Assembly (NCBI RefSeq): GCF_028890115.1
Contig: NZ_JARCJD010000013.1
Location: forward strand, 62,001-126,000
Source: Phaeobacter sp. QD34_24
GTDB taxonomy: Bacteria > Pseudomonadota > Alphaproteobacteria > Rhodobacterales > Rhodobacteraceae
Reading direction: 5' to 3'
DNA length: 64,000 nucleotides
Shown: in pieces, positions 25,073 through 33,957 of the stretch
Layout: every line of letters starts with the position of its first letter
Numbering within the stretch: position 1 is the stretch's first letter
Made by a program: the position numbers and the translations under genes
The notes under the pieces: generated by a model
Told to the model about the DNA's origin: nothing
Database searches by the model: none
What the model saw: only the letters and a program-made list of their open reading frames with translations

Positions 25073-25825
25073 GTGCGGGTTCTGATCACGGCGGGCGCCT
25101 CCGGCATCGGGCGGGCCATGGGCGAAGCCTTCGCCGCTGCGGGCGCCGAGGTCTGGGTCACGGATCTGGATGCCTCGGCGCTGGGGAAGCTGCCGCACAC
25201 ATGGCAGACCCACCTGGCCAATGCGGCGGATGAGGTCCAGATGCACGCGGTCTTTGATGAGATCGCCGCAGCGGGCGGGCTGGATGTGCTTTGCGCCAAT
25301 GCCGGGATCGCCGGGCCAACCGCACAGGTCGAGGACATCAACCTTGAGGACTGGCGCGCTTGCGTCAGCGTCAATCTGGAGGGCGCCTTTCTGGCGGCGA
25401 AATACGCGACGCCCCTGATGAAATCGGCGGGGCGGGGGGCGATCATCCTGACCTCATCTACCGCCGGGATCTATGGCTACCCCAACCGCGCGCCCTATTC
25501 GGCGGCGAAATGGGCGGTCATCGGGCTGATGAAGACGCTGGCGATGGAGTTGGGGCCGCACGGGATCCGCGCCAATGCGATCTGTCCCGGCGCCGTCGAG
25601 GGGCCGCGCATGGAGGGCGTGCTGGAACGCGAAGCGGCGCTCAAGGGCATGAGCCGCGATGCGGTCTATCAGGGCTATGCCGCAGGCACCTCCATGCGCT
25701 CCTGGGTTCGGGCCGAGGATGTGGCCAATATGGCGGTGTTCCTTGGCTCAGATGCTGCACGGCTGGTGTCAGGTCAGGTGATTGCGGTGGATGGCCACAC
25801 CGAGAATCCAGACCCCAAGGTCTAA
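25073..25825 (+). CDS. Short-chain dehydrogenase/reductase
   Basis: The 250-aa classical SDR has an NAD(P)-binding TAGASGIG motif, NAG in LCANAGIAG, catalytic Ser in LTSSTAGIYG and the YSAAK active site. It follows the carnitine dehydrogenase gene by 10 nt and starts at a GTG. In pseudomonad carnitine operons a 3-hydroxybutyrate dehydrogenase handles the acetoacetate released by the BKACE step, so that role is plausible here, but the sequence alone does not fix the substrate. The 3' end overlaps the convergent XRE regulator gene by 4 nt. Confidence 0.88.
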   Translation: MRVLITAGASGIGRAMGEAFAAAGAEVWVTDLDASALGKLPHTWQTHLANAADEVQMHAVFDEIAAAGGLDVLCANAGIAGPTAQVEDINLEDWRACVSVNLEGAFLAAKYATPLMKSAGRGAIILTSSTAGIYGYPNRAPYSAAKWAVIGLMKTLAMELGPHGIRANAICPGAVEGPRMEGVLEREAALKGMSRDAVYQGYAAGTSMRSWVRAEDVANMAVFLGSDAARLVSGQVIAVDGHTENPDPKV

Positions 25826-26682
25826 AGCGGATACTCCTTGTAGGCGCGCAGTTTCTCGGGGAATTGGCGGGCGGTCAGGTCGGCTTCACGCACCAGCCGG
25901 TCAAAGTGAGTGGTGAAGGTCTCCACCCGCTCGCGGTCGCGGAAGGCCATGTAGTGGCTGCCTGCATAAAAGACGCACAGGAGCGGGCCAAAGATGGTCA
26001 GCGGTGAGGAAAACAACCGTTTGGCATCAAATAGATAGACCCGGAGTCGCGGATAGAGCTGGGTGCAGATCTGTTCGAAATGGTCCAGCTGCTCCAGACG
26101 GATCTCCAGCGGCAGGCCTTCGTAATAGCCTGTGGCCTGGGCAAAGCTTTCGAGTTCATAGGTGGGCATGGCGATTTCATAGTCGGACTGCGCCTGCCGC
26201 ATCCAGGCGAGGCGGTCCTCTGATGCGCCGATGGCCTGGTCGGCCGAGCGGCCCAGGTGCGGCGCATATTCCCATTCCAGAAGCGCGCGGGTCTTCAGCA
26301 TGTCGGGCAGGGCCGCAGGAACATGGCGGATCTTGTAGCCCGCAGCCTCGCGGTGCCAGTCAAAGATCTGCTCATCCACCAGGGCGCGCGGTGCTGCGCT
26401 CACCGCCATGCTGGAGGCCAGAAGTTCGGCTGCATTTTCGGGACGTTCCGACAGGCTCAGGAGCCAATCCGCCGAAACTCCCAGCGCCGAGGCACAGGAT
26501 CCTACGACATGGGCATTGGGCAGCCGCGCGCCCTGATCGGTCAGAAGCTGCGAAATGGTGGAGCGATCCACGCCGGTCTGGCGGGCTAGGGCGCTTTGGC
26601 TGATCCCGCGGGTGCTCATGGCCCGGCTCAGGCGCTCGCGGAACTGTTTGGCGCGCAGGCGCTTGTCGATATCTATCTCCAT
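25822..26682 (-). CDS. XRE-family transcriptional regulator
   Basis: The 286-aa protein has an N-terminal lambda-repressor-like helix-turn-helix (ISQSALARQTGVDRSTISQL, residues ~27-46). A long C-terminal domain rich in aromatic residues includes LFDAKRLFSSPLTIFG and FYAGSHYMAFRDRERV. The C-terminal part may sense a ligand, but I do not recognise it. It is convergent with the carnitine operon and upstream of nothing on its own strand in the window. It could regulate the neighbouring catabolic genes or the divergent DUF2061 and desaturase pair. Confidence 0.82.
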   Translation of the reverse strand: MEIDIDKRLRAKQFRERLSRAMSTRGISQSALARQTGVDRSTISQLLTDQGARLPNAHVVGSCASALGVSADWLLSLSERPENAAELLASSMAVSAAPRALVDEQIFDWHREAAGYKIRHVPAALPDMLKTRALLEWEYAPHLGRSADQAIGASEDRLAWMRQAQSDYEIAMPTYELESFAQATGYYEGLPLEIRLEQLDHFEQICTQLYPRLRVYLFDAKRLFSSPLTIFGPLLCVFYAGSHYMAFRDRERVETFTTHFDRLVREADLTARQFPEKLRAYKEYPL

Positions 26683-26829
26683 TGGTGATAAATATCACAG
26701 TCGCTGAGATTTGTTAATCATATTCGGAATTCCGCACATCAGAAGGCGCTCGTAATCTGTCCGTGAACGGCTGCCATCCCCATGCGCAGCAACCAAAAAG
26801 GGTCAGCATGCCCTTGAAAAGGAGGCGGA

Positions 26830-27036
26830 ATGGAGGCGCGCAGGCGGTCGGTCGTAAAGGCCGTGATATGGAACGCAATCGGCTTTTCGGTGATGACGCT
26901 GGTCGGCTTCCTCGCCACTGGTTCAGCCAGCGTCGGAGGCGTGATGGCGCTGGTGAATGCCGCTCTCGGGTTCGTGACCTATCTGATCTACGAGCGGGTC
27001 TGGGCAGGTATTTCCTGGGGGCGGGTGCATGTCTGA
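26830..27036 (+). CDS. DUF2061 small membrane protein
   Basis: The 68-aa protein has two membrane helices (residues ~10-30 and ~35-55) separated by a short Gly/Ser loop, and an Arg-rich N-terminus that would stay in the cytoplasm. It matches the DUF2061 family, whose function is unknown. AAAAGGAGG lies 4 nt before the ATG. Its end overlaps the start of a fatty-acid desaturase gene by 8 nt, so the pair is co-translated. Confidence 0.85.
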   Translation: MEARRRSVVKAVIWNAIGFSVMTLVGFLATGSASVGGVMALVNAALGFVTYLIYERVWAGISWGRVHV

Positions 27037-27952
27037 GATGCCGAAGGTGCCCGCGGAATGCATGCCGCGCGGGGTGGAATGGGGAACGCTTGCGCTGATC
27101 CTGGCCTGCTATGGCGCATGGCTGGCGGGCATTGTCTGGTTGCCGGTGATCGGCATCTGGCTCGCGATCATGGTGAGCGGGCTGTTGATCGCCCTTCATT
27201 CGTCCTTGTGCCACGAGGCGCTGCATGGGCATCCCTTTCGCATCCGGGCCCTGAATGAGGCGCTGATGGCGCTGCCCTTGAATCTGGTGATCCCCTACGG
27301 CCGCTTCCGGGATACCCATCTGGCACACCATCGGGATGAACGGCTGACCGATCCTTTTGACGATCCCGAAAGCAATTACCTGTGTCCCAAGGTCTGGGGC
27401 GGGCTGCCCAAATGGCAACAACTGCTGTTGCGGGCAAATAACACGCTGCTGGGGCGGATGCTGCTGGGGCCGTTGATCTCCCAGGTCTGTTTCATGCACG
27501 GAGACTGGCGAATGATCCGGGCAGGGGAACGGCAGGTGATCGTCGACTGGCTGTTGCATGTCGCGGGCGTGGTGGTGGTGATCTGGCTGGTCTGGCGGTC
27601 CCCCATGCCGCTTTGGGCCTATGCGCTGGCGGTGTACCTCGGCCTTGCTCTGCTCAAAATCCGCACCTTCCTGGAACATCGCGCCCATGAGGATCCCCAT
27701 GCCCGCACCGTTCTGGTAGAGGATCGCGGCCCGCTGGCGTTTCTGTTCCTGAACAACAACCTGCATATCGTACATCACATGCATCCGGGCGTGCCCTGGC
27801 ATGCGCTGCCGCGTCTCTATCGCCTCCACAAACCGGCCTACAAAGAGGCGAATGAGGCCTATGTCTATCGCTCCTACCTGCAGGTTTTCTGGCACTATCT
27901 GCTGCGAACCAAGGATCCGGTGCCGCATCCGCTCTGGCAAAAGAACGGATAA
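27029..27952 (+). CDS. Membrane fatty acid desaturase/hydroxylase
   Basis: This 307-aa diiron membrane enzyme has all three histidine boxes: HEALHGH, HLAHHRDE and HIVHHMH. Four to six hydrophobic segments separate them. Such enzymes insert double bonds or hydroxyls into acyl chains, carotenoids or amines. The extended ESNYLCPKVW region and the short distances between boxes fit the soluble-domain-poor alkane/fatty acid type. The actual substrate is not visible. It forms an operon with DUF2061. Confidence 0.88.
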   Translation: MSEMPKVPAECMPRGVEWGTLALILACYGAWLAGIVWLPVIGIWLAIMVSGLLIALHSSLCHEALHGHPFRIRALNEALMALPLNLVIPYGRFRDTHLAHHRDERLTDPFDDPESNYLCPKVWGGLPKWQQLLLRANNTLLGRMLLGPLISQVCFMHGDWRMIRAGERQVIVDWLLHVAGVVVVIWLVWRSPMPLWAYALAVYLGLALLKIRTFLEHRAHEDPHARTVLVEDRGPLAFLFLNNNLHIVHHMHPGVPWHALPRLYRLHKPAYKEANEAYVYRSYLQVFWHYLLRTKDPVPHPLWQKNG

Positions 27953-27970
27953 GCGCCCATAAGCGAAGGC

Positions 27971-28873
27971 ATGTTGACCTGGATTCCCGTCTCCATCGCC
28001 GCCGCGAGCTTTCAGACCGTGCGCTTCATGCTGCAAAAGGTATTGAGCAGCGTCACCCTGTCACCGGGCGGGGCGACCTTTGCACGCTTTGCCTATTCGG
28101 CGCCGATCATCCTGGCGGCGCTGGCGAGCTATCTGGCGGTGACCGGGCAAAGCCTGCCCGAGCTGAGCGCGCGGTTCTGGGGCTTTGCGGCCATCGGTGG
28201 CACCGCGCAGATCCTGGCGACCGTCTGCGTCGTGGCGCTGTTCAAGCAGCGCAATTTTGCCGTGGGCATCACCTTCAAGAAGACCGAAGTCATTCAGACC
28301 GCCATCGTCGGGCTTGTGGTGCTGGGGGATGGGATCAGCCCCTGGGGCTGGGCCGCGATCCTGATCGGCCTGTCGGCGGTGATGGTGCTGTCGAAAACCC
28401 CTGATGTGCAGGGCGCCTGGTGGCAGCACCTGACCAACAAGGCCTCGCTGCTGGGGCTGGGATCGGGCGTTCTCTTCGCCTTTTCCGCCGTCAGCTACCG
28501 CGGCGCGTCTCTGCAACTGGCGGATCTGGATCCGATGTTTCGGGCCGGGATCACCCTGGCGGCGGTGGTGTCGTTGCAGACGCTGTTCATGCTGGTCTGG
28601 CTGGCTTTTCGCGAAAAGGGCGAGATCACCCGCGTCTGGCAGGCGCGCCGGGTCGCGGTCTGGGTGGGGCTGACCAGCATGGCAGGCTCGTTTTGCTGGT
28701 TCTGGGCCTTTACCCTGCAAAACGCCGCCTACGTAAAGGCGCTGGGCCAGATCGAACTGGTGCTGTCGCTGCTGGCCTCGGTCCTGTTCTTCCGCGAAAA
28801 GATCACCGGGCGCGAGATCCTTGGCATGGGGCTCTTGGGCCTGTCGATCCTGGCGCTGGTGCTGGCGCTCTGA
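27971..28873 (+). CDS. EamA (DMT) family transporter
   Basis: The 300-aa product has ten predicted membrane helices arranged as two EamA halves (residues ~1-140 and ~155-300). Loop motifs FKKTEVIQTAIVGLVVLGD and LGQIELVLSLLASVLFFREK lie at the ends of each half. Drug/metabolite transporters export or import small metabolites; the substrate is not deducible. It starts 18 nt after the desaturase stop, so it may belong to the same transcript. It is convergent with the NUDIX gene. Confidence 0.9.
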   Translation: MLTWIPVSIAAASFQTVRFMLQKVLSSVTLSPGGATFARFAYSAPIILAALASYLAVTGQSLPELSARFWGFAAIGGTAQILATVCVVALFKQRNFAVGITFKKTEVIQTAIVGLVVLGDGISPWGWAAILIGLSAVMVLSKTPDVQGAWWQHLTNKASLLGLGSGVLFAFSAVSYRGASLQLADLDPMFRAGITLAAVVSLQTLFMLVWLAFREKGEITRVWQARRVAVWVGLTSMAGSFCWFWAFTLQNAAYVKALGQIELVLSLLASVLFFREKITGREILGMGLLGLSILALVLAL

Positions 28874-28883
28874 CTAGGGCGCC

Positions 28884-29615
28884 TTAGTGGCTGTCCGGCA
28901 TCGGATAGCCCTTGAGGCGCAGGAACAGGCTGGTTTCATCATCGTTGCGGAAATAGGGCACGCTGCCCGGCGGGCTGGTATCGCGGATGCGGCCGGTGAC
29001 CTCGGCCAGCACCACCTCGGTGATGAAGGGCAGGTCGAAGGTGCGCACCTCGCTGAGCGGGATCCACTGCAGATGCGACAGCTCGTCCGAGGCCTGCGAG
29101 AAATCGTCGAGATCGCCCAGGATCTCATCGGCATCGATCAGGAAGAAACGCGCATCAAACCGGCGCGGCCGACCCGGAGGGGTGAGGGCACGGAACACGA
29201 ATTGCAGCGCGCGCGCCGAGGGCAGGTGCCCGCTGTCGGCAAAGGCCTGCCAATCATCCGGCACCGCGCCGGACCATTCCCCGGGGGTGCCAAGCAGCAG
29301 CCCGGTTTCTTCCCACAATTCGCGGATGGCGGCGGCGGCAAGCGCGTGATGCAGATCCTCGGGCGCCTGTTCGGCCAGCCGGTTGCGGCAGACCTCGGGC
29401 AGGGGATCGGCCAGGGGAACGGCGGCATCTGCGGGATCGACCGCACCGCCGGGGAAGACGAACTTGTTGGGCATGAAGGCCGCCTTGGCGCCGCGCTGCC
29501 CCATCAGGACCTGCGGGTCTTCGGCCATCCGGTCACGCACGGCGATCACTGTCGCTGCATTGCGGATCGCCGATTTATCCTGGCTGGTGACGCCCTGTAC
29601 TTCTGCTGTGCTCAT
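28884..29615 (-). CDS. NUDIX hydrolase
   Basis: This 243-aa cytoplasmic pyrophosphohydrolase has a Nudix box split by an insertion: FVFPGGAVDPAD, then about 37 residues later AAAIRELWEETGLLLG. The insertion is a feature of the NUDT19/CoA-like group. Such enzymes cleave nucleoside diphosphates linked to other groups, and some act on coenzyme A. The ATG read from 29615 follows GGGAGGGG. It ends 10 nt from the convergent EamA gene. Confidence 0.9.
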   Translation of the reverse strand: MSTAEVQGVTSQDKSAIRNAATVIAVRDRMAEDPQVLMGQRGAKAAFMPNKFVFPGGAVDPADAAVPLADPLPEVCRNRLAEQAPEDLHHALAAAAIRELWEETGLLLGTPGEWSGAVPDDWQAFADSGHLPSARALQFVFRALTPPGRPRRFDARFFLIDADEILGDLDDFSQASDELSHLQWIPLSEVRTFDLPFITEVVLAEVTGRIRDTSPPGSVPYFRNDDETSLFLRLKGYPMPDSH

Positions 29616-29645
29616 CTACCCCTCCCTAAAGGTATTGCGAAGGGA

Positions 29646-30065
29646 TCAGTTCTTGTTGTCGAACCCGTGCATCCGCCGCGCCCATTGATAGGCCACGACG
29701 ACACCCTTCAGCCTAGGCAGAAGATACAGCGACGAGGCCAGACATCCAATCGAGAAAACCGTAAAGGTGACAAGAGGTTCCGGTCGGTAGGCAAAATAGA
29801 CCACATGCAGGATCGGTGCCATCAGGTGGCCGACGATCAGAATGGTCAGATAGGCGGGCCCATCGTCGGCGCGATGCCCGGACAGATCCAAGCCGCAGTT
29901 GCCGCAGCTGTCGTTCACCTTGAGATAGGAATGCAGAATGTCGCCCTTGCCGCAGTCAGGGCATTTGCGGCGCCAGCCCTTCAACAGTGCGGGCATGGTG
30001 GGGCGGTCTGCTTCAATGTCAGAGGCCAGTGCTTCGGGCGTCGGCGCGGCGTGAGACTCGGTCAT
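29646..30065 (-). CDS. DUF983 zinc-ribbon membrane protein
   Basis: The 139-aa product has a zinc-ribbon pair (CPDCG at residues ~35-39 and CGNCG at ~54-58) followed by two membrane helices. The fit to DUF983 is good. The function is not established; these proteins often lie beside respiratory or NUDIX genes. The ATG read from 30065 has AGGA about 8 nt upstream. It lies 30 nt before the NUDIX gene on the same strand and they may be co-transcribed. Confidence 0.88.
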   Translation of the reverse strand: MTESHAAPTPEALASDIEADRPTMPALLKGWRRKCPDCGKGDILHSYLKVNDSCGNCGLDLSGHRADDGPAYLTILIVGHLMAPILHVVYFAYRPEPLVTFTVFSIGCLASSLYLLPRLKGVVVAYQWARRMHGFDNKN

Positions 30066-30262
30066 GGAAAATCCTGTGTTGCGTAGCCATGTTTGCCTGC
30101 TTCTTGCCCGAGGAAAAGGGGGCGATACAAGCTCTGCGGCCCGATGCCGCAAGAATTGCGGGGTTTAGCTAATTCACTTTTTTGCGACGGAAAGCCGGGT
30201 CCCCTGCGTTTCTTCCATGCATCAAGCAGCACGGGGCTGCTGCGAACAGAAGGAAAGATGAT

Positions 30263-30754
30263 ATGAAACACTCGCACTTCATGGCCGCGATCGTTGCTGT
30301 TGCCGGTCTTGCCGGGGCATCGGCTGCATTGGCCCAGCCGGGAGCGGGTCATCACGGACCGCGCGTGACCTTCGAAGAGTTGGACGCCGATGGCAATGGC
30401 GAGGTGAGCAAGGCCGAAATGGAGGCCCACCGCACCGCCCGCTTTGCCGCGACGGATACCGATGGCGATGGCAAGCTGTCGGCAGAAGAAATCATTGCCG
30501 AGGGCCACAAGCGCGCCGAGAAACGCGCCGCCCAGATGATCGAGCGGCACGACAGCGATGGCGATGGCGCCCTGAGCCAGGAAGAGTTGCCCATGCCAGG
30601 CAAGCATGGTGATATGTTCTCACGCTTGGACAGCGATGGCAGCGGCGCCATCTCCAAGGCGGAGTTCGAAGAGATGCGCATGCACAAGCGTGGCAAGCAT
30701 CACAAAGGCCGCGACTGTGGCCAGAAACCGGGCCAGGGAATGGAGCAGAACTGA
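30263..30754 (+). CDS. Periplasmic four-EF-hand calcium-binding protein
   Basis: The 163-aa protein has a signal peptide (residues ~1-24) and four EF-hand loops at residues 41-52, 65-76, 97-108 and 123-134 (DADGNGEVSKAE, DTDGDGKLSAEE, DSDGDGALSQEE, DSDGSGAISKAE). The fold therefore resembles a calmodulin-like protein placed in the periplasm. A basic His/Lys-rich tail ends in DCGQKPGQGMEQN. It directly precedes an ECF sigma factor gene and may be its target or part of its signal input. AGAAGGA precedes the ATG at 30263. Confidence 0.9.
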   Translation: MKHSHFMAAIVAVAGLAGASAALAQPGAGHHGPRVTFEELDADGNGEVSKAEMEAHRTARFAATDTDGDGKLSAEEIIAEGHKRAEKRAAQMIERHDSDGDGALSQEELPMPGKHGDMFSRLDSDGSGAISKAEFEEMRMHKRGKHHKGRDCGQKPGQGMEQN

Positions 30755-30821
30755 TCTCTCAGGCGTGCTGCAGAAAACCGACATACCGCCGGGCGGGGCT
30801 TCCAAGGAAGGTCCGCCCAAG

Positions 30822-31403
30822 GTGAGCGCGCAGCCTCAGTCGTTGGAAGACGATGCGCTGCTTGCGCGTTTCGTGGCCGGTGACGGGCGTGCGGCGACTC
30901 TTTTGACCGACCGGTTGGGGCCGCGTGCCTTTGGGGTGGCGATGCGTGTTCTCGGCAACCGGGCCGAGGCCGAGGATGTGACCCAGGAGGCGATGTTGCG
31001 TCTGTGGCGCATGGCGCCCGACTGGCGCCCGGGCGAGGCGCAGGTCTCGACCTGGCTCTATCGGGTGGTGATGAACCTCTGCATCGATCTGAAGCGGCGT
31101 CAGCGTGGCGGGCATCTGGATCTGGATGCGGTGCCCGAGCCGCCCGACCCGGCAAAGGGCGCGCCAGAGCAGTTGCAGGAGGCGGCCCGCCAGGATGCGC
31201 TGCAGGCCGCATTGATGCATCTGCCGGAGCGGCAGCGTCAGGCGGTCGTGCTGCGTCACCTGGAAGAGCTGGCAAACCCGGAGATTGCCGCGATCATGGA
31301 TATCAGCGTCGAGGCGGTTGAAAGCCTGACCGCCCGGGGCAAAAGGGCACTGGCCGGGATCCTGGCCAAGCGACGCGAAGAATTGGGGTATGACGATGGC
31401 TGA
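30822..31403 (+). CDS. ECF sigma factor
   Basis: This 193-aa RNA polymerase sigma factor of the extracytoplasmic function class has region 2 (AEDVTQEAMLRLWRMAPDW) and region 4 (LPERQRQAVVLRHLEELANPE onward), separated by a variable linker. I chose the GTG at 30822 because AAGGAAGG is 10 nt upstream; another in-frame GTG at 30765 would add 19 residues. The gene overlaps the next gene, a putative anti-sigma factor, and is followed by a CnrX-like sensor. This layout matches CnrYXH-type metal-responsive systems. Confidence 0.9.
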   Translation: MSAQPQSLEDDALLARFVAGDGRAATLLTDRLGPRAFGVAMRVLGNRAEAEDVTQEAMLRLWRMAPDWRPGEAQVSTWLYRVVMNLCIDLKRRQRGGHLDLDAVPEPPDPAKGAPEQLQEAARQDALQAALMHLPERQRQAVVLRHLEELANPEIAAIMDISVEAVESLTARGKRALAGILAKRREELGYDDG

Positions 31404-31800
31404 GACCGAAGACGATCTGAAACGGCTGGACAGCCTGTTCGACGATGCCCGGCAGGCCCGCCCGGCCATGCCCGAGGCTTTGACCGCGCGCATCCTTGCC
31501 GATGCGGCCAGCTGCCAGGCAGACCACCGGGCCACGCTTCAGGCCCAAGCAAACGGGACACCACCGGATCGCCTTGCCGACGTAGCCTTTGGCCTGTGGC
31601 AGCAGTTCCGGCGCGCGGTTGGCGGCTGGCCTGCGATGGGCGGCATGGTTGCGGCCACGGCGGCGGGGCTTTGGATCGGTCTGGCGCCTCCCAGTTTCCT
31701 GCCCGACCCGGTTGCACTGGTTCAGGGCACAAGCGAGTCGACGAACCTGCCATATGAAAACTACGATCTGGCGATGCTGCTGGACGAGGAGACGCAATGA
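31396..31800 (+). CDS. Putative membrane anti-sigma factor
   Basis: The 134-aa product has a charged cytoplasmic N-terminus (residues ~1-75, including DDLKRLDSLFDDARQARP) and one membrane helix (~78-98). A short external tail ends LAMLLDEETQ. Its position, between an ECF sigma gene that it overlaps and a periplasmic sensor gene that overlaps its end, is that of an anti-sigma factor such as CnrY. I do not see a named anti-sigma domain, so the call is by context. The start could also be the ATG at 31390. Confidence 0.65.
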   Translation: MAETEDDLKRLDSLFDDARQARPAMPEALTARILADAASCQADHRATLQAQANGTPPDRLADVAFGLWQQFRRAVGGWPAMGGMVAATAAGLWIGLAPPSFLPDPVALVQGTSESTNLPYENYDLAMLLDEETQ

Positions 31801-32339
31801 CCACCGAAGGACAAAACCCGGATCAGGCGCCGAAAACAGCGCCGGACGGCGATGAGCTGAAAACCCGCAGCGGCATGCGGCCCTGGTTGAAGGCGCTGCT
31901 GGCGGTCTCTCTCGCGGCGAACCTGGCGGTTGCGGGCCTGGCTGTCGGGGCCGCGGTGCGCTGGCGCGACGGAGATCATCCGGGACGGCGGCCGCCCTCG
32001 GTTGGGGCGATGATCTTTCGCGATCTGGACCGCGACACCCGGCGCGCCCTGCACAATCGTGCCGAAGGGGAACACGGCAGCCACATCGCGCGCCGCCGCG
32101 CCGAAGGAGACGCCGTCATCGCGATCCTGATGGGTGATCCGTTCCAGGCAGAGGCCTTGGCCACGTTGCTCAGGCAGCAGGCGGAAAGCCGACATGCCTT
32201 CTATATCTCGGTCCAGGAGGCCTGGGTTGCGCAGCTTGAGGCCATGGCAGCGGAGGATCGCAAACGCTATGCGCAGAAGATGCAGGAGCGGTTCAAGAGA
32301 CATGGCGACGACGGCCCGCCCAGACCGCCCGGTCACTGA
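31797..32339 (+). CDS. Periplasmic heavy-metal sensor (CnrX-like)
   Basis: The 180-aa protein has a single N-terminal membrane anchor (residues ~30-52) and a helical periplasmic domain of the heavy-metal-resistance type. This domain includes an AQLEAMAAEDRKRYAQKMQE helix and a His-containing segment, HNRAEGEHGSHIARRRAEGD. CnrX-type sensors bind metal and release the anti-sigma factor from the ECF factor. The gene overlaps the putative anti-sigma gene by 4 nt. The metal is not deducible, and no efflux genes follow. Confidence 0.82.
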   Translation: MTTEGQNPDQAPKTAPDGDELKTRSGMRPWLKALLAVSLAANLAVAGLAVGAAVRWRDGDHPGRRPPSVGAMIFRDLDRDTRRALHNRAEGEHGSHIARRRAEGDAVIAILMGDPFQAEALATLLRQQAESRHAFYISVQEAWVAQLEAMAAEDRKRYAQKMQERFKRHGDDGPPRPPGH

Positions 32340-32445
32340 CCCCTCCGGATTTTGATCCCCGTGGTCACAGAACGCCAGGGCAGATGACGGCTTTGTTCAG
32401 CCGTCTTTGCCTGGTTAGATCTTGCCTTTGCAATTGGGGGCGGGG

Positions 32446-33843
32446 TCAGGCGACCGCGGCGCTGGCCGGGGACATGGTCACCTGATTGCGGCCGGCATTC
32501 TTGGCGTCATAGAGCGCCTGGTCGGCCTTGGCGATCAGCTCGGTGACCTTGATGCTCTCGGTCGTGCCGCCGCCAATCACCGCGCCGATGCTGATGGTCA
32601 CCGAAATCGGCTGATCGATGCCCGGCACATGAAAGGGCTTGCTGTTGATGGCATTGCAGAGCTCGACGGCGGCAAGGCCCGCTTCGAACTCGCTGGCGCC
32701 GGGCAGGACGATCATGAATTCCTCGCCACCGACACGCGCCAGCAGATCCACCGGGCGCAGCCGCGCCTGCAAGCGTTTGGCGGCCTCGATCAGAACCGCA
32801 TCGCCTGCGGGGTGGCCATAGCGGTCGTTGATCTGCTTGAAGTGATCCAGATCGGCCAGCATCAGTGCGAACTTGTCGCCGCTTTCAGAGGCGTTGCGGG
32901 CGGTGCGGTCCAGAAAGGGCTTGGCATAGCGCCGGTTGTATAGCCCGGTCATCGGATCCTCGACGGCGGCACGCAACCCGTTGCGCACGCTGTCGCGCAG
33001 AAGATCGTGACGGTGCTTGTATTGCAGCTGGGTCTCCAGGCGCAGCGCCAGTTCCTCTACATCGAAACCGGTTTGCAGCACGTCATGGGCGCCACGGTCC
33101 AGGGCCTCGGCGGCCACATGGGGATCGGCGGGGTTGGGCACCGCGATGACCACCGATCGGCGGGTGGCGGCACGCGCGCGCAGATCCGCGAGCAGGCGCA
33201 GACCGGCGCCTGAAGAGACCTCGTTCAGCTCGATGATGAAGACATCGGCGACAGGTTCGCTCATCAGGGGCTGAACGTCGCCGATCTGATGGGTGCGGAT
33301 CTCATGCGAGACCGTCTGGCCAAGACGCTGTTTCCAGGCGCGGGCGGTCTGAATATCTTCGGCGACCAGCGCAACGCTCGCCTGGATCCCACGGGCCGAG
33401 GTGGCGCGATCGCTCAGCGGCAGGACAAAGCCATGCGAGGCATCCCGCTGCATGTTCAGCTCTTCATTGGCGCTGCGGGCGCGCAGCAAGCTGCGGATCC
33501 GGGCCTGAAGAATGACATCGTCCAGCGGCTGCGGCAGCACATCGTCGATACCGGCAGAGAGGGCTTCGAGACGGCGTGCGGGATTGTCCGAGCGGCTGAC
33601 CGCGATCACCGGCACATTTGCCAGGGTGTCGTCGCGCATCAGTGCGCGCTTCACATCGGCGGCGCGGCCATCGGGCAGGGCATTCGCGGTCAGAACCAGA
33701 TCCGGGCGGCAGCTGCGCGCGATATCCAGCACCCCGGCAACGCCGGCTGCCAGCACGACGTCATAATAGGCCGCCGCAAGCTGCACCTTCATCATGATCC
33801 GGTTGGTGGAGACACCGTCTATGACCAGAATGGTTCCCTGCAC
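32446..33843 (-). CDS. PleD-like diguanylate cyclase with degenerate receivers
   Basis: The 465-aa protein has two receiver-like domains (residues ~1-120 and ~150-280) and a GGDEF domain (~300-460). The cyclase motif is GGEEF, preceded by an RPVD inhibitory site, so c-di-GMP synthesis and feedback control look intact. In the first receiver the acceptor position falls in LVLTANALP, with Ala replacing Asp; in the second it falls in FIIELNE, with Glu. It starts at GTG with AAAGGG upstream and is divergent from a DUF3572 gene. Confidence 0.9.
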   Translation of the reverse strand: MQGTILVIDGVSTNRIMMKVQLAAAYYDVVLAAGVAGVLDIARSCRPDLVLTANALPDGRAADVKRALMRDDTLANVPVIAVSRSDNPARRLEALSAGIDDVLPQPLDDVILQARIRSLLRARSANEELNMQRDASHGFVLPLSDRATSARGIQASVALVAEDIQTARAWKQRLGQTVSHEIRTHQIGDVQPLMSEPVADVFIIELNEVSSGAGLRLLADLRARAATRRSVVIAVPNPADPHVAAEALDRGAHDVLQTGFDVEELALRLETQLQYKHRHDLLRDSVRNGLRAAVEDPMTGLYNRRYAKPFLDRTARNASESGDKFALMLADLDHFKQINDRYGHPAGDAVLIEAAKRLQARLRPVDLLARVGGEEFMIVLPGASEFEAGLAAVELCNAINSKPFHVPGIDQPISVTISIGAVIGGGTTESIKVTELIAKADQALYDAKNAGRNQVTMSPASAAVA

Positions 33844-33957
33844 ACATTGCCCTTTCGATGCACGGGTTTCGATGACTGGTAGTTTTCCCAGTCACTGGTT
33901 AATAAACTGTTTCGTATTTTTACTAAATTGGCCGCAAGGTGTCAGGAAGGTGTTCCC

